From CAILZL01 sp050181835 (GTDB lineage Bacteria > Pseudomonadota > Gammaproteobacteria > Steroidobacterales > Steroidobacteraceae): a stretch of DNA of 64,000 bases. The stretch spans positions 1 to 64,000 of the forward strand of contig JBFXCU010000013.1 in the NCBI GenBank assembly GCA_050181835.1, read 5' to 3'. Each line of letters starts with the position of its first letter. Position 1 is the first letter of the stretch. A program made the position numbers and the translations under genes. Below, piece by piece: positions 9,135 to 18,518 of this stretch. The notes beneath the pieces are model-generated. The model searched no databases. It was not told where the DNA came from and saw nothing but the letters and a program-made list of their open reading frames with translations.

Positions 9135-9692
9135 ATGATTGAAGATCTTAAAAAAGATGCCAATGAGCGTATGCAAAAATGCGTACTGTCGTTGCGCAAT
9201 GAATTGAAGAAATTACGTACTGGTCGTGCTCATCCCAGCCTGGTGGATCATTTGAAGCTGGATTACTACGGTACGCTGACACCGTTATCACAAGTGGCGC
9301 GTATCAGTGTTGAAGATGCACGTACCTTGGTGGTGACGCCGTTTGACAAAGGCATGGTGCAGAACATCGAAAAAGCCATTATGAAGTCTGATTTGGGACT
9401 GATGCCCAATACGGCTGGTACGGTGATTCGCATTCCGATGCCGCCACTCACCGAAGAGCGTCGACGCGACATGACCAAGGTGGTACGTAATGAAGCAGAG
9501 GGCGCACGTGTTGCAGTGCGTAATGTGCGACGCGATGTGCTGAGTGATTTGAAAGATCTGCTCAAAGAAAAGTTGGTCACCGAAGACGAAGATCACCGTA
9601 CTCAGGACGACGTACAAAAATTGACTGATAAATACGTGGCCGAAATTGAGCAGGTGTTGGTTGAAAAAGAAAAAGAAGTGATGCAGGTCTGA
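9135..9692 (+). CDS. frr: Ribosome recycling factor
   Basis: Frr, acting with EF-G, splits post-termination ribosomes. The 185-residue product (family 185-186) shows LRTGRAHPSLVDHL, the signature of the three-helix domain, and ends in the EKEKEVMQV helix. ATG 9135 is preferred over an in-frame ATG at 9123, because GGAG ends 6 bases before it and the family starts MIEDLKKDANERM. It is four bases upstream of uppS, so the two genes are clearly cotranscribed. Confidence 0.97.
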   Translation: MIEDLKKDANERMQKCVLSLRNELKKLRTGRAHPSLVDHLKLDYYGTLTPLSQVARISVEDARTLVVTPFDKGMVQNIEKAIMKSDLGLMPNTAGTVIRIPMPPLTEERRRDMTKVVRNEAEGARVAVRNVRRDVLSDLKDLLKEKLVTEDEDHRTQDDVQKLTDKYVAEIEQVLVEKEKEVMQV

Positions 9693-9696
9693 GTCA

Positions 9697-10476
9697 GTGC
9701 CAGATACGCTTATTCACGCTAATCCACCGCGTCACATAGCCGTCATCATGGATGGCAATGGCCGTTGGGCTAAAAAGCGCAGCCTGCCACGCGCTGCTGG
9801 ACATCATGCGGGTGTGAAAGCCGTGCGTGCTACGGTGGAAGGCTGTGCCCGTCGTGGCATTGAAGCGCTGACGCTGTTCGCTTTCTCCAGTGAAAACTGG
9901 AAGCGTCCAGCGGAAGAGGTTAGCAGCCTGATGAATTTGTTTGTAAAGGCGCTGGATCGCGAAGTGGGTGGCATGCATCGTAATGGCATCCGCGTGAAGT
10001 TTATTGGCGAACGCGCTTTATTGAGCGATAAATTACAACAGCGGATGACCAACGCCGAACAGCTTACCGCTGCCAATACCGGTATGCAGGTATTGATTGC
10101 AGTTGCGTATGGTGGTCGTTGGGATTTATTACAAGCTGCCCGTAAACTGGCGCAGCAATGCGTGAACGGCGAAAAGCTGGCTGAGGCGTTATCTGAAGCC
10201 GATATTAATGCCAATCTAGCATTGCATGATGTGCCGGATCCGGACTTGTTTATTCGCACTGGTGGAGAGCGCCGCATCAGTAATTTCCTGTTGTGGAATC
10301 TGGCCTATACCGAACTGTATTTTTCTGAGGCATTGTGGCCGGACTTTAGTGATGACGAGCTGGCTGCAGCAATTAACTACTTTAGTGCGCGACAGCGGCG
10401 TTTTGGTTTGACCGCTGAGCAACTTAATAGCCAGTCCAGTAGTGCTGCAACTCGCGTCGCTAGTGAGTGTGGTTAA
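9697..10476 (+). CDS. uppS: Undecaprenyl (isoprenyl) diphosphate synthase
   Basis: UppS is a cis-prenyltransferase that adds isopentenyl units to farnesyl diphosphate to make the C55 lipid carrier for peptidoglycan and O-antigen. The signature HIAVIMDGNGRWAK contains catalytic Asp19; FAFSSENWKRP and RTGGERRISNFLLWNLAYTE are also present. The start codon is GTG (9697). The stop overlaps the cdsA ATG (TAATG), indicating translational coupling. The 259-residue length is normal. Confidence 0.96.
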   Translation: MPDTLIHANPPRHIAVIMDGNGRWAKKRSLPRAAGHHAGVKAVRATVEGCARRGIEALTLFAFSSENWKRPAEEVSSLMNLFVKALDREVGGMHRNGIRVKFIGERALLSDKLQQRMTNAEQLTAANTGMQVLIAVAYGGRWDLLQAARKLAQQCVNGEKLAEALSEADINANLALHDVPDPDLFIRTGGERRISNFLLWNLAYTELYFSEALWPDFSDDELAAAINYFSARQRRFGLTAEQLNSQSSSAATRVASECG

Positions 10477-11273
10477 TGCTAAGACTGCGCATCATCACTG
10501 CTCTATTAATCGGTTTACCGCTGATTGGCATGCTGTTTTTTCTGCCGCCCATGTTAGTAACAGGATTGTTTGCACTAGTAGTGTTACTTGGCGCATGGGA
10601 GTGGACATCTCTATTGCGCTGGCAACTGGTGTGGCAGCGTTGTATTTATGTGACGTTGCTTGGCGTTGCGATGGCGCTGGTTTGGTGGTGCTTGCGTAGT
10701 CCTGTGTATCTACCAATGCTGCTGTACACAGCCTTGCTGTGGTGGGTGCTAGTCTTGTTGTGGATTGTTTTTTTCCCGCAGCAGCAGTCAGTCTGGTTAA
10801 CGGCATTGGCAGGTGTCTTGACGCTGGTGCCAGCGTGGATTTGTATTTCCAGTTTATTATTGCTGGATCCTAGTTGGCTGTTATTTATGTTGCTGCTGGT
10901 GGTATGCACTGATATCGGTGGCTTTTTGTTCGGGCGACGCTTTGGTCATACCAAGCTGGCTGCGCAAGTCAGCCCTGGCAAAACTTGGGAAGGAGTGTTT
11001 GGTGGTTTACTACTTTCCATGTCGGTGGCGGTAGCAGGCGCTTACTGGTTCGCGCAACCTATGAAAACTTTTTTAGGTGTGTGCCTACTGACGGTGATGA
11101 TTTCCATTGTCGGTGACCTCAGTGAAAGTTTGTTCAAGCGCCACGCCGGATTAAAAGACAGCGGTAATATCCTGCCAGGACATGGCGGAATACTGGATCG
11201 GATCGACAGCATTACTGCCGCTGCACCGATGTTTCTGTATGGTCTTATTTATCTCGGCGTGTTTGTCGCATGA
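10476..11273 (+). CDS. cdsA: Phosphatidate cytidylyltransferase
   Basis: CdsA is an integral membrane enzyme that makes CDP-diacylglycerol from phosphatidic acid and CTP. The 265-residue product is highly hydrophobic, with about seven to eight membrane segments. It ends with the family signature, visible as KDSGNILPGHGGILDRIDS near the C-terminus. The ATG at 10476 shares its A with the uppS stop; a GTG nine bases upstream is less likely. dxr begins within its stop codon. Confidence 0.96.
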   Translation: MLRLRIITALLIGLPLIGMLFFLPPMLVTGLFALVVLLGAWEWTSLLRWQLVWQRCIYVTLLGVAMALVWWCLRSPVYLPMLLYTALLWWVLVLLWIVFFPQQQSVWLTALAGVLTLVPAWICISSLLLLDPSWLLFMLLLVVCTDIGGFLFGRRFGHTKLAAQVSPGKTWEGVFGGLLLSMSVAVAGAYWFAQPMKTFLGVCLLTVMISIVGDLSESLFKRHAGLKDSGNILPGHGGILDRIDSITAAAPMFLYGLIYLGVFVA

Positions 11274-12499
11274 GCGAGCATACTGACAAGAGTGTGCGGG
11301 GCATCGCGATACTTGGTGCCACTGGCAGTATTGGTGAGAGCACCCTGGACGTGCTGGCGCGACATCCCGACAAGTTCCGCGTGGTGGCGCTGGCAGCGCA
11401 TCACAATGCCACTCGTTTAAAGGCTCAATGTTTGCAGTTCAAACCGAAGTTTGCCGCGCTGGTTGATCAGGATGCTGCGCGCAGGCTGCGGCAAGAGCTG
11501 GCCGCAGCCGGTCTGGCGACCCAAGTACTAGAGGGTCCAGAAGCATTGGACGAGCTGGCAGCACATGCGGATGTAGATTACCTGATGGCGGCTATTGTCG
11601 GCGCCGCAGGATTAAGCTCTACGTTGGCAGCAGCGCGCGCTGGTAAACGAATCCTATTGGCTAATAAAGAATCATTGGTGATGGCTGGCAACTTGTTCAT
11701 GGATACAGTGCGTGCTGGTGGTGCGCAGCTCATCCCCATTGATAGTGAACACAATGCCATTTTTCAATGTCTGCCGGGCAACGGCCAACAGATAGATCAG
11801 CCGCAACCAAGCATAAAGCGTTTGTTGCTTACCGCTTCAGGTGGGCCATTCCTGCACATGTCTGATGCTGAGTTACAGGGTGTTACGCCCGATCAGGCTT
11901 GTGCCCATCCGCGATGGGTGATGGGGCGCAAGATTTCTGTGGATTCTGCCTCATTAATGAATAAAGGATTGGAACTCATTGAAGCCAGCCTACTCTTTGC
12001 TATACCACCTGCGAAAATAGAGGTGGTGGTGCATCCGCAGAGCATTGTGCATTCCTTAGTGGAATATCTGGATGGTTCAGTACTGGCGCAACTTGGTAAT
12101 CCCGATATGCGTACGCCGATTGCCTGTGGCTTAAGTTGGCCTGAGCGACTGCCAGCCGGTGTAGAATCGTTGGACTTGATTGCGGCTGGTCGGTTGGATT
12201 TTGCAGCGCCAGATACACGGCGTTTTCCCTGTCTACGGCTGGCGCGACAGGCAGCAGAGGCGGGTGGTAGTTATCCGGCGGTGTTGAATGCTGCAAATGA
12301 AGTTGCGGTAGCAGCTTTCCTGAATAAGCAGTTACCGTTTATGGCAATTCCGGCAGTGATTGACTCAGTGCTGGAGTCGCACGCCCTCACAGAGGTAACA
12401 ACCTTGGAGCAAGTGCTGGCGGTGGATGAGTGGGCGCGCTGTCGAGCGCAACAGTTGTTGCACGGTAAGGTAATAGCGACTTCGGGAGTATTGACCTAG
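11270..12499 (+). CDS. dxr: 1-deoxy-D-xylulose 5-phosphate reductoisomerase
   Basis: Dxr converts DXP to 2-C-methyl-D-erythritol 4-phosphate with NADPH, the committed step of the MEP isoprenoid pathway that supplies UppS. The NADPH-binding start ILGATGSIGESTLDVLARHP, ANKESLVMAG, IDSEHNAIFQC and the substrate/metal loop SVDSASLMNKGLELIEA are visible. The length is 409 residues. Its ATG overlaps the cdsA stop (ATGA), and rseP starts immediately after its stop codon. Confidence 0.97.
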   Translation: MSEHTDKSVRGIAILGATGSIGESTLDVLARHPDKFRVVALAAHHNATRLKAQCLQFKPKFAALVDQDAARRLRQELAAAGLATQVLEGPEALDELAAHADVDYLMAAIVGAAGLSSTLAAARAGKRILLANKESLVMAGNLFMDTVRAGGAQLIPIDSEHNAIFQCLPGNGQQIDQPQPSIKRLLLTASGGPFLHMSDAELQGVTPDQACAHPRWVMGRKISVDSASLMNKGLELIEASLLFAIPPAKIEVVVHPQSIVHSLVEYLDGSVLAQLGNPDMRTPIACGLSWPERLPAGVESLDLIAAGRLDFAAPDTRRFPCLRLARQAAEAGGSYPAVLNAANEVAVAAFLNKQLPFMAIPAVIDSVLESHALTEVTTLEQVLAVDEWARCRAQQLLHGKVIATSGVLT

Positions 12500-13882
12500 A
12501 TGCTTGATTCAGTTCTATCACTACTCGGCATGCTCGCTGCGTTCATCGTCGCGATTGGCCTGTTGGTGTCTGTACATGAGTACGGACATTTCTGGGTGGC
12601 GCGCAAGTTGGGCATTCGTGTGCTGAAATTTTCAATCGGCTTTGGCAAGCCGCTATTGAAACATGTGTCGAAAGTAGATGGCGTGGAATACATCATCGCT
12701 GCGATACCACTGGGTGGTTACGTGAAGATGCTGGATGAGCGTGAAGGCAACGTCACGGCCGAAGAGGCTCGTTACAGTTATAACCGCGCACCCATCTGGA
12801 AACGTATTTTGACTTTGCTGGCTGGCCCCTTTGCCAATCTGGCATTTGCGGTGCTGGCTTACTGGGTATTGTTGATGGTCGGGATTCCGGGATTCAAGCC
12901 AGTGGTCGGTGATGTAATGCCTGAGTCCATCGCAGCTAAGGCAGGACTTAAGCGTGACGACTTGATTGTCGCCGTGCAGGGGCGCACGGTTGATACTCAA
13001 ACGGATGTCATGCTGGGCGTGATTGATAGTGTTACCACCGGTCGCGTGCCGCTACGCGTGCGTGCTGCGCAGGGGCAGGGCGCAGAGCGCGAAGTAGTGT
13101 TGCAACCGGGTACTGGTCGGCGTGATCTCACCGAGCCGCAAAATATGCTTTCTGGTCTGGGGCTCGAGTTCTGGTCACCACGTTTGCCTGCCGTTATTGC
13201 GGCAGTGACTGAAGGAGGCGCTGCAGCCAAGGCGGGACTGCGCGCAGGTGACGAAATTCTGTCGATTGGCGGACAGCCGGTAGCCGACATCACCGCTGTC
13301 AGTAAACTCATCGGCCCCCTAGTGGGTCAAGAGACAGTGCTGCGAATCAAGCGCGCGCAATCTGAACTAGATCTGCCGGTGTCGGTGCTGGCAGATACCA
13401 GCCAAGGGCAGCGGGTAGGTCGCATTGGCGTATCACTTGATACTCGCTTTGCCATGCCAGACTCAATGCGGGCGCTACAGAAATATAGTCCCACGGCGGC
13501 GTTGGGTAAGGGCTTTAGCCAAACTTGGGACACCTCGGTGCTGACGCTAAAAATGGTTTGGAAAATGTTGGTTGGCGAGGTGTCTACCAAAAACCTTAGC
13601 GGTGCCATCAGCATGGTTGAAATCAGTGGTGCAGCGGCGCGTCAGGGTGGCATGGCCTTCCTGAACTGGTTGGCATTGATCAGTATCAGTCTCGGTGTGT
13701 TCAATCTGTTGCCGATCCCAATGCTGGATGGCGGCCAGATTGTTTATCAACTAGTGGAACTGCTTAAAGGTAGCCCGGTCTCAGAGCGCATACAGCTCAT
13801 TAGTCAGCAAGTTGGCATGGCAGTGCTGTTGATACTGTTAAGCCTGACCCTTTACAACGATATTGCCCGACATCTGAGCTAG
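12500..13882 (+). CDS. rseP: Site-2 zinc metalloprotease, sigma-E pathway regulator
   Basis: RseP cleaves anti-sigma factor RseA within the inner membrane after DegS and also clears signal-peptide remnants. Membrane segment 1 carries HEYGH (His26, Glu27, His30), the zinc and catalytic residues. Two tandem PDZ domains occupy about 115-310, and the C-terminal segment contains PIPMLDGGQ with the third zinc ligand Asp. The 460-residue length is close to E. coli RseP (450). Its neighbour bamA makes the barrel assembly machine whose failure triggers this stress pathway. Confidence 0.96.
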   Translation: MLDSVLSLLGMLAAFIVAIGLLVSVHEYGHFWVARKLGIRVLKFSIGFGKPLLKHVSKVDGVEYIIAAIPLGGYVKMLDEREGNVTAEEARYSYNRAPIWKRILTLLAGPFANLAFAVLAYWVLLMVGIPGFKPVVGDVMPESIAAKAGLKRDDLIVAVQGRTVDTQTDVMLGVIDSVTTGRVPLRVRAAQGQGAEREVVLQPGTGRRDLTEPQNMLSGLGLEFWSPRLPAVIAAVTEGGAAAKAGLRAGDEILSIGGQPVADITAVSKLIGPLVGQETVLRIKRAQSELDLPVSVLADTSQGQRVGRIGVSLDTRFAMPDSMRALQKYSPTAALGKGFSQTWDTSVLTLKMVWKMLVGEVSTKNLSGAISMVEISGAAARQGGMAFLNWLALISISLGVFNLLPIPMLDGGQIVYQLVELLKGSPVSERIQLISQQVGMAVLLILLSLTLYNDIARHLS

Positions 13883-13890
13883 GCCAATAA

Positions 13891-16317
13891 ATGAATTTGC
13901 GTTTGATTATTCACACCATACTGTTGTTCGCCACCAGTAGTACCAGCTTCGCCCAGACCACAGTCACTTCCGTCGGTAACGCCGATGAGTTTACGGTGGG
14001 TGATATTCGCGTCGAAGGTTTGCAGCGTATTTCCGAAGGTACGGTATATAACTACCTGCCGGTGAATATTGGTGATCGGTTGAATAGCCAGCGGCGTATT
14101 GAAGCCATCAAAGCACTGTATGCCACAGGCTTCTTTCGGGATATCGAATTGCGTCGCGATGGCGGCACCTTGGTAGTGGGGGTATTGGAACGGCCATCTA
14201 TTGAGAGCTTCGAACTAAAAGGAAATAAGGACATCAAGACAGAAGACTTGACCAGGTCGCTAAAGAATGTCGGTCTGGCTGCTGGCAAATCTTTCAACCA
14301 GTCGACTCTTGATGAAATCAAAAGTTACCTGACTGATGAGTATTTTTCACGCGGCAAGTACGCAGTGGTGATCGATGCCAAAGTGGAAGATCTGCCGCAG
14401 AATCAAGTCAAGGTCACCATCAATATTACTGAAGGTAAACGTGCCAAAGTCCGCCAGGTAAATGTCGTTGGCAATCATGCTTTCGATGAAAAAGAAATTC
14501 GCGATAACTTTGCAACCAAAACGCCACATCTGACCTCGTTTTTCAAACAGGATGATCGTTACTCGCGTGAATCAATAGAAGGTGATCTGGAGAAACTCCG
14601 CTCCTTTTACATGAATCGTGGTTACGCCAATTTCGCGGTGACTTCCACTCAAGTAACTATTGCGCCGGAAAAAGACGACATGTTCGTTACGCTTAATATT
14701 TCCGAAGGTGATGTCTACACAATTGGCGACGTTAAATTGGCAGGCAACCTGATGGTCGACGAAGCGGATCTGCTAAAACTTATTCAGGTTAAAACAGGTG
14801 CGGTGTATTCACGACAGTTAGTGACGGCCACAGAAGAGTCAATCAAGCTTCGCTTGGGGGTAGATGGTTACGCATTTGCAAAAGTTGAAGCAGTACCTGC
14901 CACCGATGAGCAAAAACACGAAGTCGCGCTAACCTTTTTGGTTGAGCCGGGTAATCGCGTCTATGTTCGTCGTGTGAACTTCAGCGGCTCTACAACGGTT
15001 AACGATGATGTATTCCGTCGGGATACACGGCAATTGGAAGGGGGTTATCTTTCCAATTTCATGGTTGATCGTTCCAAGGCTTTGTTGCAGCGTTTACCAT
15101 TTGTAGAAAACGTGGATGTTGCTACCACCCCCGTTCCGGGCACCGCAGACATGGTGGACGTGGATTTCAAGATTAAGGAAGGCTTGCCCGGTCAATTTAC
15201 GGCGGGTGTTTCCTATTCAGAAACCTACAAGTTGGGCCTGAATGCCAGCGTTGTGCATTCCAATTTTCTGGGTACCGGTAATCGCGTTGCGCTGGAAGTA
15301 GACTCTAGCAAGTATTCCAAGGTGTACAGTTTTTCGCATACCAATCCTTATGCAACGGTGGATGGTATTGCGCGCACCGTGGCAGTGGCATATCGCGATA
15401 CTACTCAGTTCACTTCTTCTTCTTCTGATTTCTCGTCCAAAACTGCTAGCGCTAATGTGCTCTATGGCTATCCGCTGACTGAATATCAGACAGTGCGCTG
15501 GGGGGTAAGTACACAATACACGGATACGTTTACCAGTAGCGCCAGTGCTGACCAAGCAGTAGATTGGGTAAGAAATAACGGTAAGCCTTATACCCGCTAT
15601 ACCTATCAAGGTACGCCGCCCATCGCTACCGCTCTATATGGTAATAAGTTCGTGAGTTATTCGTTGAGTGCAGGGTGGGGTTATGACTCGCTAAATCGTG
15701 CGTTGTTTGCAGACCGTGGTGTGCGTCATCAGCTGAATTTGTCTTATACACTGCCTTTCAGTGACGTAACCTATCTCTCCGCCAGTTATAACATGGTGCA
15801 ACTGGTTCCATTGGGCAAGATTTTTACGCTTCTCTTCAATGGTGAGGTGATGTATGCGCAGGCAGTGGGGAAGACTAGTTCCGTGCCGCCTTATCTGAAC
15901 TCCTATGCAGGTGGTCCTACCTCGGTGCGGGGATACCGAGAAAGCTATCTGGGTCCGAGAGACGCTTATGGCCGTCCGTATGGTGGTAATCTGCGCACTG
16001 TATTGCAGACAGAGTTGCTGTTGCCAATGCCGGATAAATGGCGTAATAGTGCCCGATTCAGTTTGTTTTATGATATCGGAAATGTCTTTTCTACTGAGAA
16101 TGTAGCATTCACTGGTGCAGATTTTGTGACGCCGGTTGATTACAAGTTCAGCTTTGCAGAGTTGAAACACTCCACGGGGTTGGCGGTGCAATGGTTGGCA
16201 CCGTTGGGTATTTTCCGCTTCAGCTATGCAGTTCCGTTGAACGCAAAGAAGAGCGATGGCATTCGCTATGCGGATGATAAGGAAGGGTTCCAGTTCTCGG
16301 TGGGTCAGGCGTTCTAA
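13891..16317 (+). CDS. bamA: Outer membrane protein assembly factor BamA
   Basis: BamA is the central Omp85 barrel of the BAM complex that folds outer-membrane proteins. It has a signal peptide of about 22 residues ending SFAQ, five POTRA domains (about 33-430, the first starting FTVGDIRVEGLQRISEGTVY), and a 16-strand barrel with the conserved VRGYRE loop-6 motif. It ends in Phe (FQFSVGQAF), the usual barrel-terminal signal. The 808-residue length is normal. It sits 8 bases after rseP and is followed by skp. Confidence 0.97.
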   Translation: MNLRLIIHTILLFATSSTSFAQTTVTSVGNADEFTVGDIRVEGLQRISEGTVYNYLPVNIGDRLNSQRRIEAIKALYATGFFRDIELRRDGGTLVVGVLERPSIESFELKGNKDIKTEDLTRSLKNVGLAAGKSFNQSTLDEIKSYLTDEYFSRGKYAVVIDAKVEDLPQNQVKVTINITEGKRAKVRQVNVVGNHAFDEKEIRDNFATKTPHLTSFFKQDDRYSRESIEGDLEKLRSFYMNRGYANFAVTSTQVTIAPEKDDMFVTLNISEGDVYTIGDVKLAGNLMVDEADLLKLIQVKTGAVYSRQLVTATEESIKLRLGVDGYAFAKVEAVPATDEQKHEVALTFLVEPGNRVYVRRVNFSGSTTVNDDVFRRDTRQLEGGYLSNFMVDRSKALLQRLPFVENVDVATTPVPGTADMVDVDFKIKEGLPGQFTAGVSYSETYKLGLNASVVHSNFLGTGNRVALEVDSSKYSKVYSFSHTNPYATVDGIARTVAVAYRDTTQFTSSSSDFSSKTASANVLYGYPLTEYQTVRWGVSTQYTDTFTSSASADQAVDWVRNNGKPYTRYTYQGTPPIATALYGNKFVSYSLSAGWGYDSLNRALFADRGVRHQLNLSYTLPFSDVTYLSASYNMVQLVPLGKIFTLLFNGEVMYAQAVGKTSSVPPYLNSYAGGPTSVRGYRESYLGPRDAYGRPYGGNLRTVLQTELLLPMPDKWRNSARFSLFYDIGNVFSTENVAFTGADFVTPVDYKFSFAELKHSTGLAVQWLAPLGIFRFSYAVPLNAKKSDGIRYADDKEGFQFSVGQAF

Positions 16318-16348
16318 AAAGTATTATTCAGATTAAGAGGATTCAATA

Positions 16349-16909
16349 ATGTCCGTTGTAACTGTTCGTAAAGTTGTTGCTGCCGTGATGGTGCTGGCGA
16401 TGTTCGCCGCAGGCAGTGCTTACGCCGAAATGAAGATTGCGATAGTGGACTTCCAGCGTTTGGTGGAAGAATCACCACAGGCGAAAGCGGCTGGACAGGT
16501 GCTGCAAACCGAGTTCGCATCTCGGCAACGCGAGTTACAGCAGAAAGAAAAAGACTTGCAAACTAAAGCAGAGAAGCTGAGTCGTGATGCGGCGATCATG
16601 TCCGAGCAAGAGATGGCTTCGCTGAAGAAAGAATTGACCAAAGGGCAGAGTGATTTGCAGCGAGATGGCGAAGCCTTCAACGAAGAGGTCAATTCCCGTC
16701 GTAACGAAGAGCTGGGAAAATTGCAGGCGCTGCTGGTGACTGAGGTGGCTGCTTTTGCCAAAACGGGCGCTTACGATTTAATGATTCCATCTAGTGTTGC
16801 CTTGTACAGCAAGGATACTTACAACGTGACCGCTCAGGTGCTAACTTACTTGCAATCTCGGCCGCTGGTGGCGGCACCGGTTGCAGCCAGCAAGCCTGCT
16901 GCCAAATAA
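16349..16909 (+). CDS. skp: Periplasmic chaperone Skp/OmpH
   Basis: Skp is a trimeric 'jellyfish' chaperone that holds unfolded outer-membrane proteins in the periplasm on the way to BAM. The 186-residue precursor has a signal peptide of about 26 residues ending SAYA, then MKIAIVDFQRLVEESPQAKA (body strand and start of the tentacle) and a long Lys/Glu/Gln-rich coiled coil (about 55-130). The C-terminus is Ala/Pro-rich. AGAGGA lies 9 bases before the ATG. The bamA-skp-lpxD order is the standard one. Confidence 0.93.
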   Translation: MSVVTVRKVVAAVMVLAMFAAGSAYAEMKIAIVDFQRLVEESPQAKAAGQVLQTEFASRQRELQQKEKDLQTKAEKLSRDAAIMSEQEMASLKKELTKGQSDLQRDGEAFNEEVNSRRNEELGKLQALLVTEVAAFAKTGAYDLMIPSSVALYSKDTYNVTAQVLTYLQSRPLVAAPVAASKPAAK

Positions 16910-16921
16910 GGGTTCGCCGGC

Positions 16922-17986
16922 TTGAACAGTGCTGGAGTTAGTCTCGGTGAGCTAGCCGTTCGCTTTGGTTGTACGCTGCGCGGTGATCCCGCCGCAGTAG
17001 TAATCCGGGTGGCGACGCTGGAGACGGCGACCTCAGATGCGTTGTCGTTTCTTGCCAATCCCAAGTATCGGGTGCACTTGGCACAGACGCATGCCGGCGC
17101 AGTGGTGCTGGATGTGGCAAGCGCCGATGCCTGTTCAGTGCCTGTGCTGATAGCGAAAAATCCCTATCTTACTTATGCGCGCATAGCCGCCGAATTACAT
17201 CCACCACCATTGTTACCTGCTGGTATTCATGTCAGCGCGATAGTTGATGTCACTGCGCAGATAGATTCTGAGGCACACATAGGCCCGAATGTCGTCATCG
17301 GTGCAGGGTGTCGAATTGCAGCACGGGCAATGATCGGTCCCGGATGTGTGCTGGGCAACAATGTGATTGTAGGCGCGGATACGCGTTTACAAGCTAACGT
17401 GACATTGTGTGATGGCACTGTGCTCGGCGAACGTTGCCTTATCAGTCCTAATGCAGTGATTGGTTCAGAAGGCTTTGGTTTTGCACCCGACCCGGCCAGT
17501 GGCTGGGTGAAAGTGCCACAGATTGGCGCGGTTAAAATTGGCAATGATGTGGAAATTGGTGCCAGCACCACCATTGATCGCGGCGCTATCGGCGATACCG
17601 TGATTGCAGATGGAGTAAAGCTCGATAATCAAATCCAGATAGCGCATAACGTGCAGATCGGCAAACATACCGCGATGGCGGCCTTTGTCGGTGTATCAGG
17701 CAGCACCACTATAGGTAGTCATTGCATGATTGCTGGTCAGGTGGGAATTGCAGGACACCTGAGTATTTGCGACAACGTGGTAGTGACGGGTAAAAGCATG
17801 GTGTCGGCTTCTATCCGCAAACCCGGCGTTTATTCCGGTGCGTTGCATGTGGAAGAGGCCCGCAAATTCCGACGTAATGCAGCGCGCTTTGCGCAACTGG
17901 ATGAGTTGGCCAAGCAGGTGCGTCGTTTGAGTGGTACACGGCAGGTAGCTGATGAGCAACTTGCAGCCGAAGATGATAACGAATGA
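16922..17986 (+). CDS. lpxD: UDP-3-O-(3-hydroxyacyl)glucosamine N-acyltransferase
   Basis: LpxD adds the second, amide-linked acyl chain during lipid A synthesis. The 354-residue protein has the N-terminal uridine-binding domain (FLANPKYRVHL), a left-handed beta-helix of hexapeptide repeats, and a C-terminal helix. Catalytic His242 is in IAHNVQIGKHT. The start is TTG 16922, supported by alignment of the N-terminus with the family; no ATG is available. It lies 12 bases after skp and overlaps the next frame by four bases, with fabZ and lpxA completing the block. Confidence 0.95.
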   Translation: MNSAGVSLGELAVRFGCTLRGDPAAVVIRVATLETATSDALSFLANPKYRVHLAQTHAGAVVLDVASADACSVPVLIAKNPYLTYARIAAELHPPPLLPAGIHVSAIVDVTAQIDSEAHIGPNVVIGAGCRIAARAMIGPGCVLGNNVIVGADTRLQANVTLCDGTVLGERCLISPNAVIGSEGFGFAPDPASGWVKVPQIGAVKIGNDVEIGASTTIDRGAIGDTVIADGVKLDNQIQIAHNVQIGKHTAMAAFVGVSGSTTIGSHCMIAGQVGIAGHLSICDNVVVTGKSMVSASIRKPGVYSGALHVEEARKFRRNAARFAQLDELAKQVRRLSGTRQVADEQLAAEDDNE

Positions 17987-18003
17987 ATGAATTAGGGAAA
18001 CGT

Positions 18004-18489
18004 ATGACCAGCTCGATTGTGACAAACTCTACAACGTGTAAGCCCACTACCATCGATATTATGGAAGTGATGCGCCGTCTGCCGCATCGCTATCCATTTC
18101 TGTTGGTGGATCGGGTGTTGGAAGTGCAGTCTGGCAAGTCTATCGTGGCACTGAAAAATGTAACAATTAACGAGCACTTTTTTCTTGGTCATTTTCCCGG
18201 GAATCCGGTGATGCCTGGCGTGTTGATATTGGAGGCCTTAGCGCAAGCAGCGGGGTTGCTGGCCTTTATTACCGAAGATGTGTATCCGGATCAAATTACT
18301 CAGTTCTATTTTGCCGGCATTGATGCAGTGCGCTTTCGTAAACCAGTGCTGCCTGGCGATCAACTGATTTTGAAAGTGGATGTACAACGTGTGATGCGTG
18401 GTATCTGGAAGTATCAGGCTGTTGCTGAAGTTGATGGCGCGGAAGCAACGTCGTGCAACATGATGATTGCCGTTGGCAAAAAGAAATAA
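18004..18489 (+). CDS. fabZ: 3-hydroxyacyl-[acyl-carrier-protein] dehydratase FabZ
   Basis: FabZ dehydrates 3-hydroxyacyl-ACP in fatty acid elongation and competes with lipid A synthesis for 3-hydroxymyristoyl-ACP. The hot-dog fold signature LPHRYPFLLVDRV and the active-site FFLGHFPGNPVMPGV with Glu in LILEALAQAAG are intact. ATG 18004 is preferred (161 residues), with AGGGAA upstream; an in-frame ATG at 17983 overlapping the lpxD stop would add seven residues. Placement between lpxD and lpxA is universal in this block. Confidence 0.96.
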   Translation: MTSSIVTNSTTCKPTTIDIMEVMRRLPHRYPFLLVDRVLEVQSGKSIVALKNVTINEHFFLGHFPGNPVMPGVLILEALAQAAGLLAFITEDVYPDQITQFYFAGIDAVRFRKPVLPGDQLILKVDVQRVMRGIWKYQAVAEVDGAEATSCNMMIAVGKKK

Positions 18490-18518
18490 TATCCACCTCA
18501 GTAATTTCCAAGAATCAT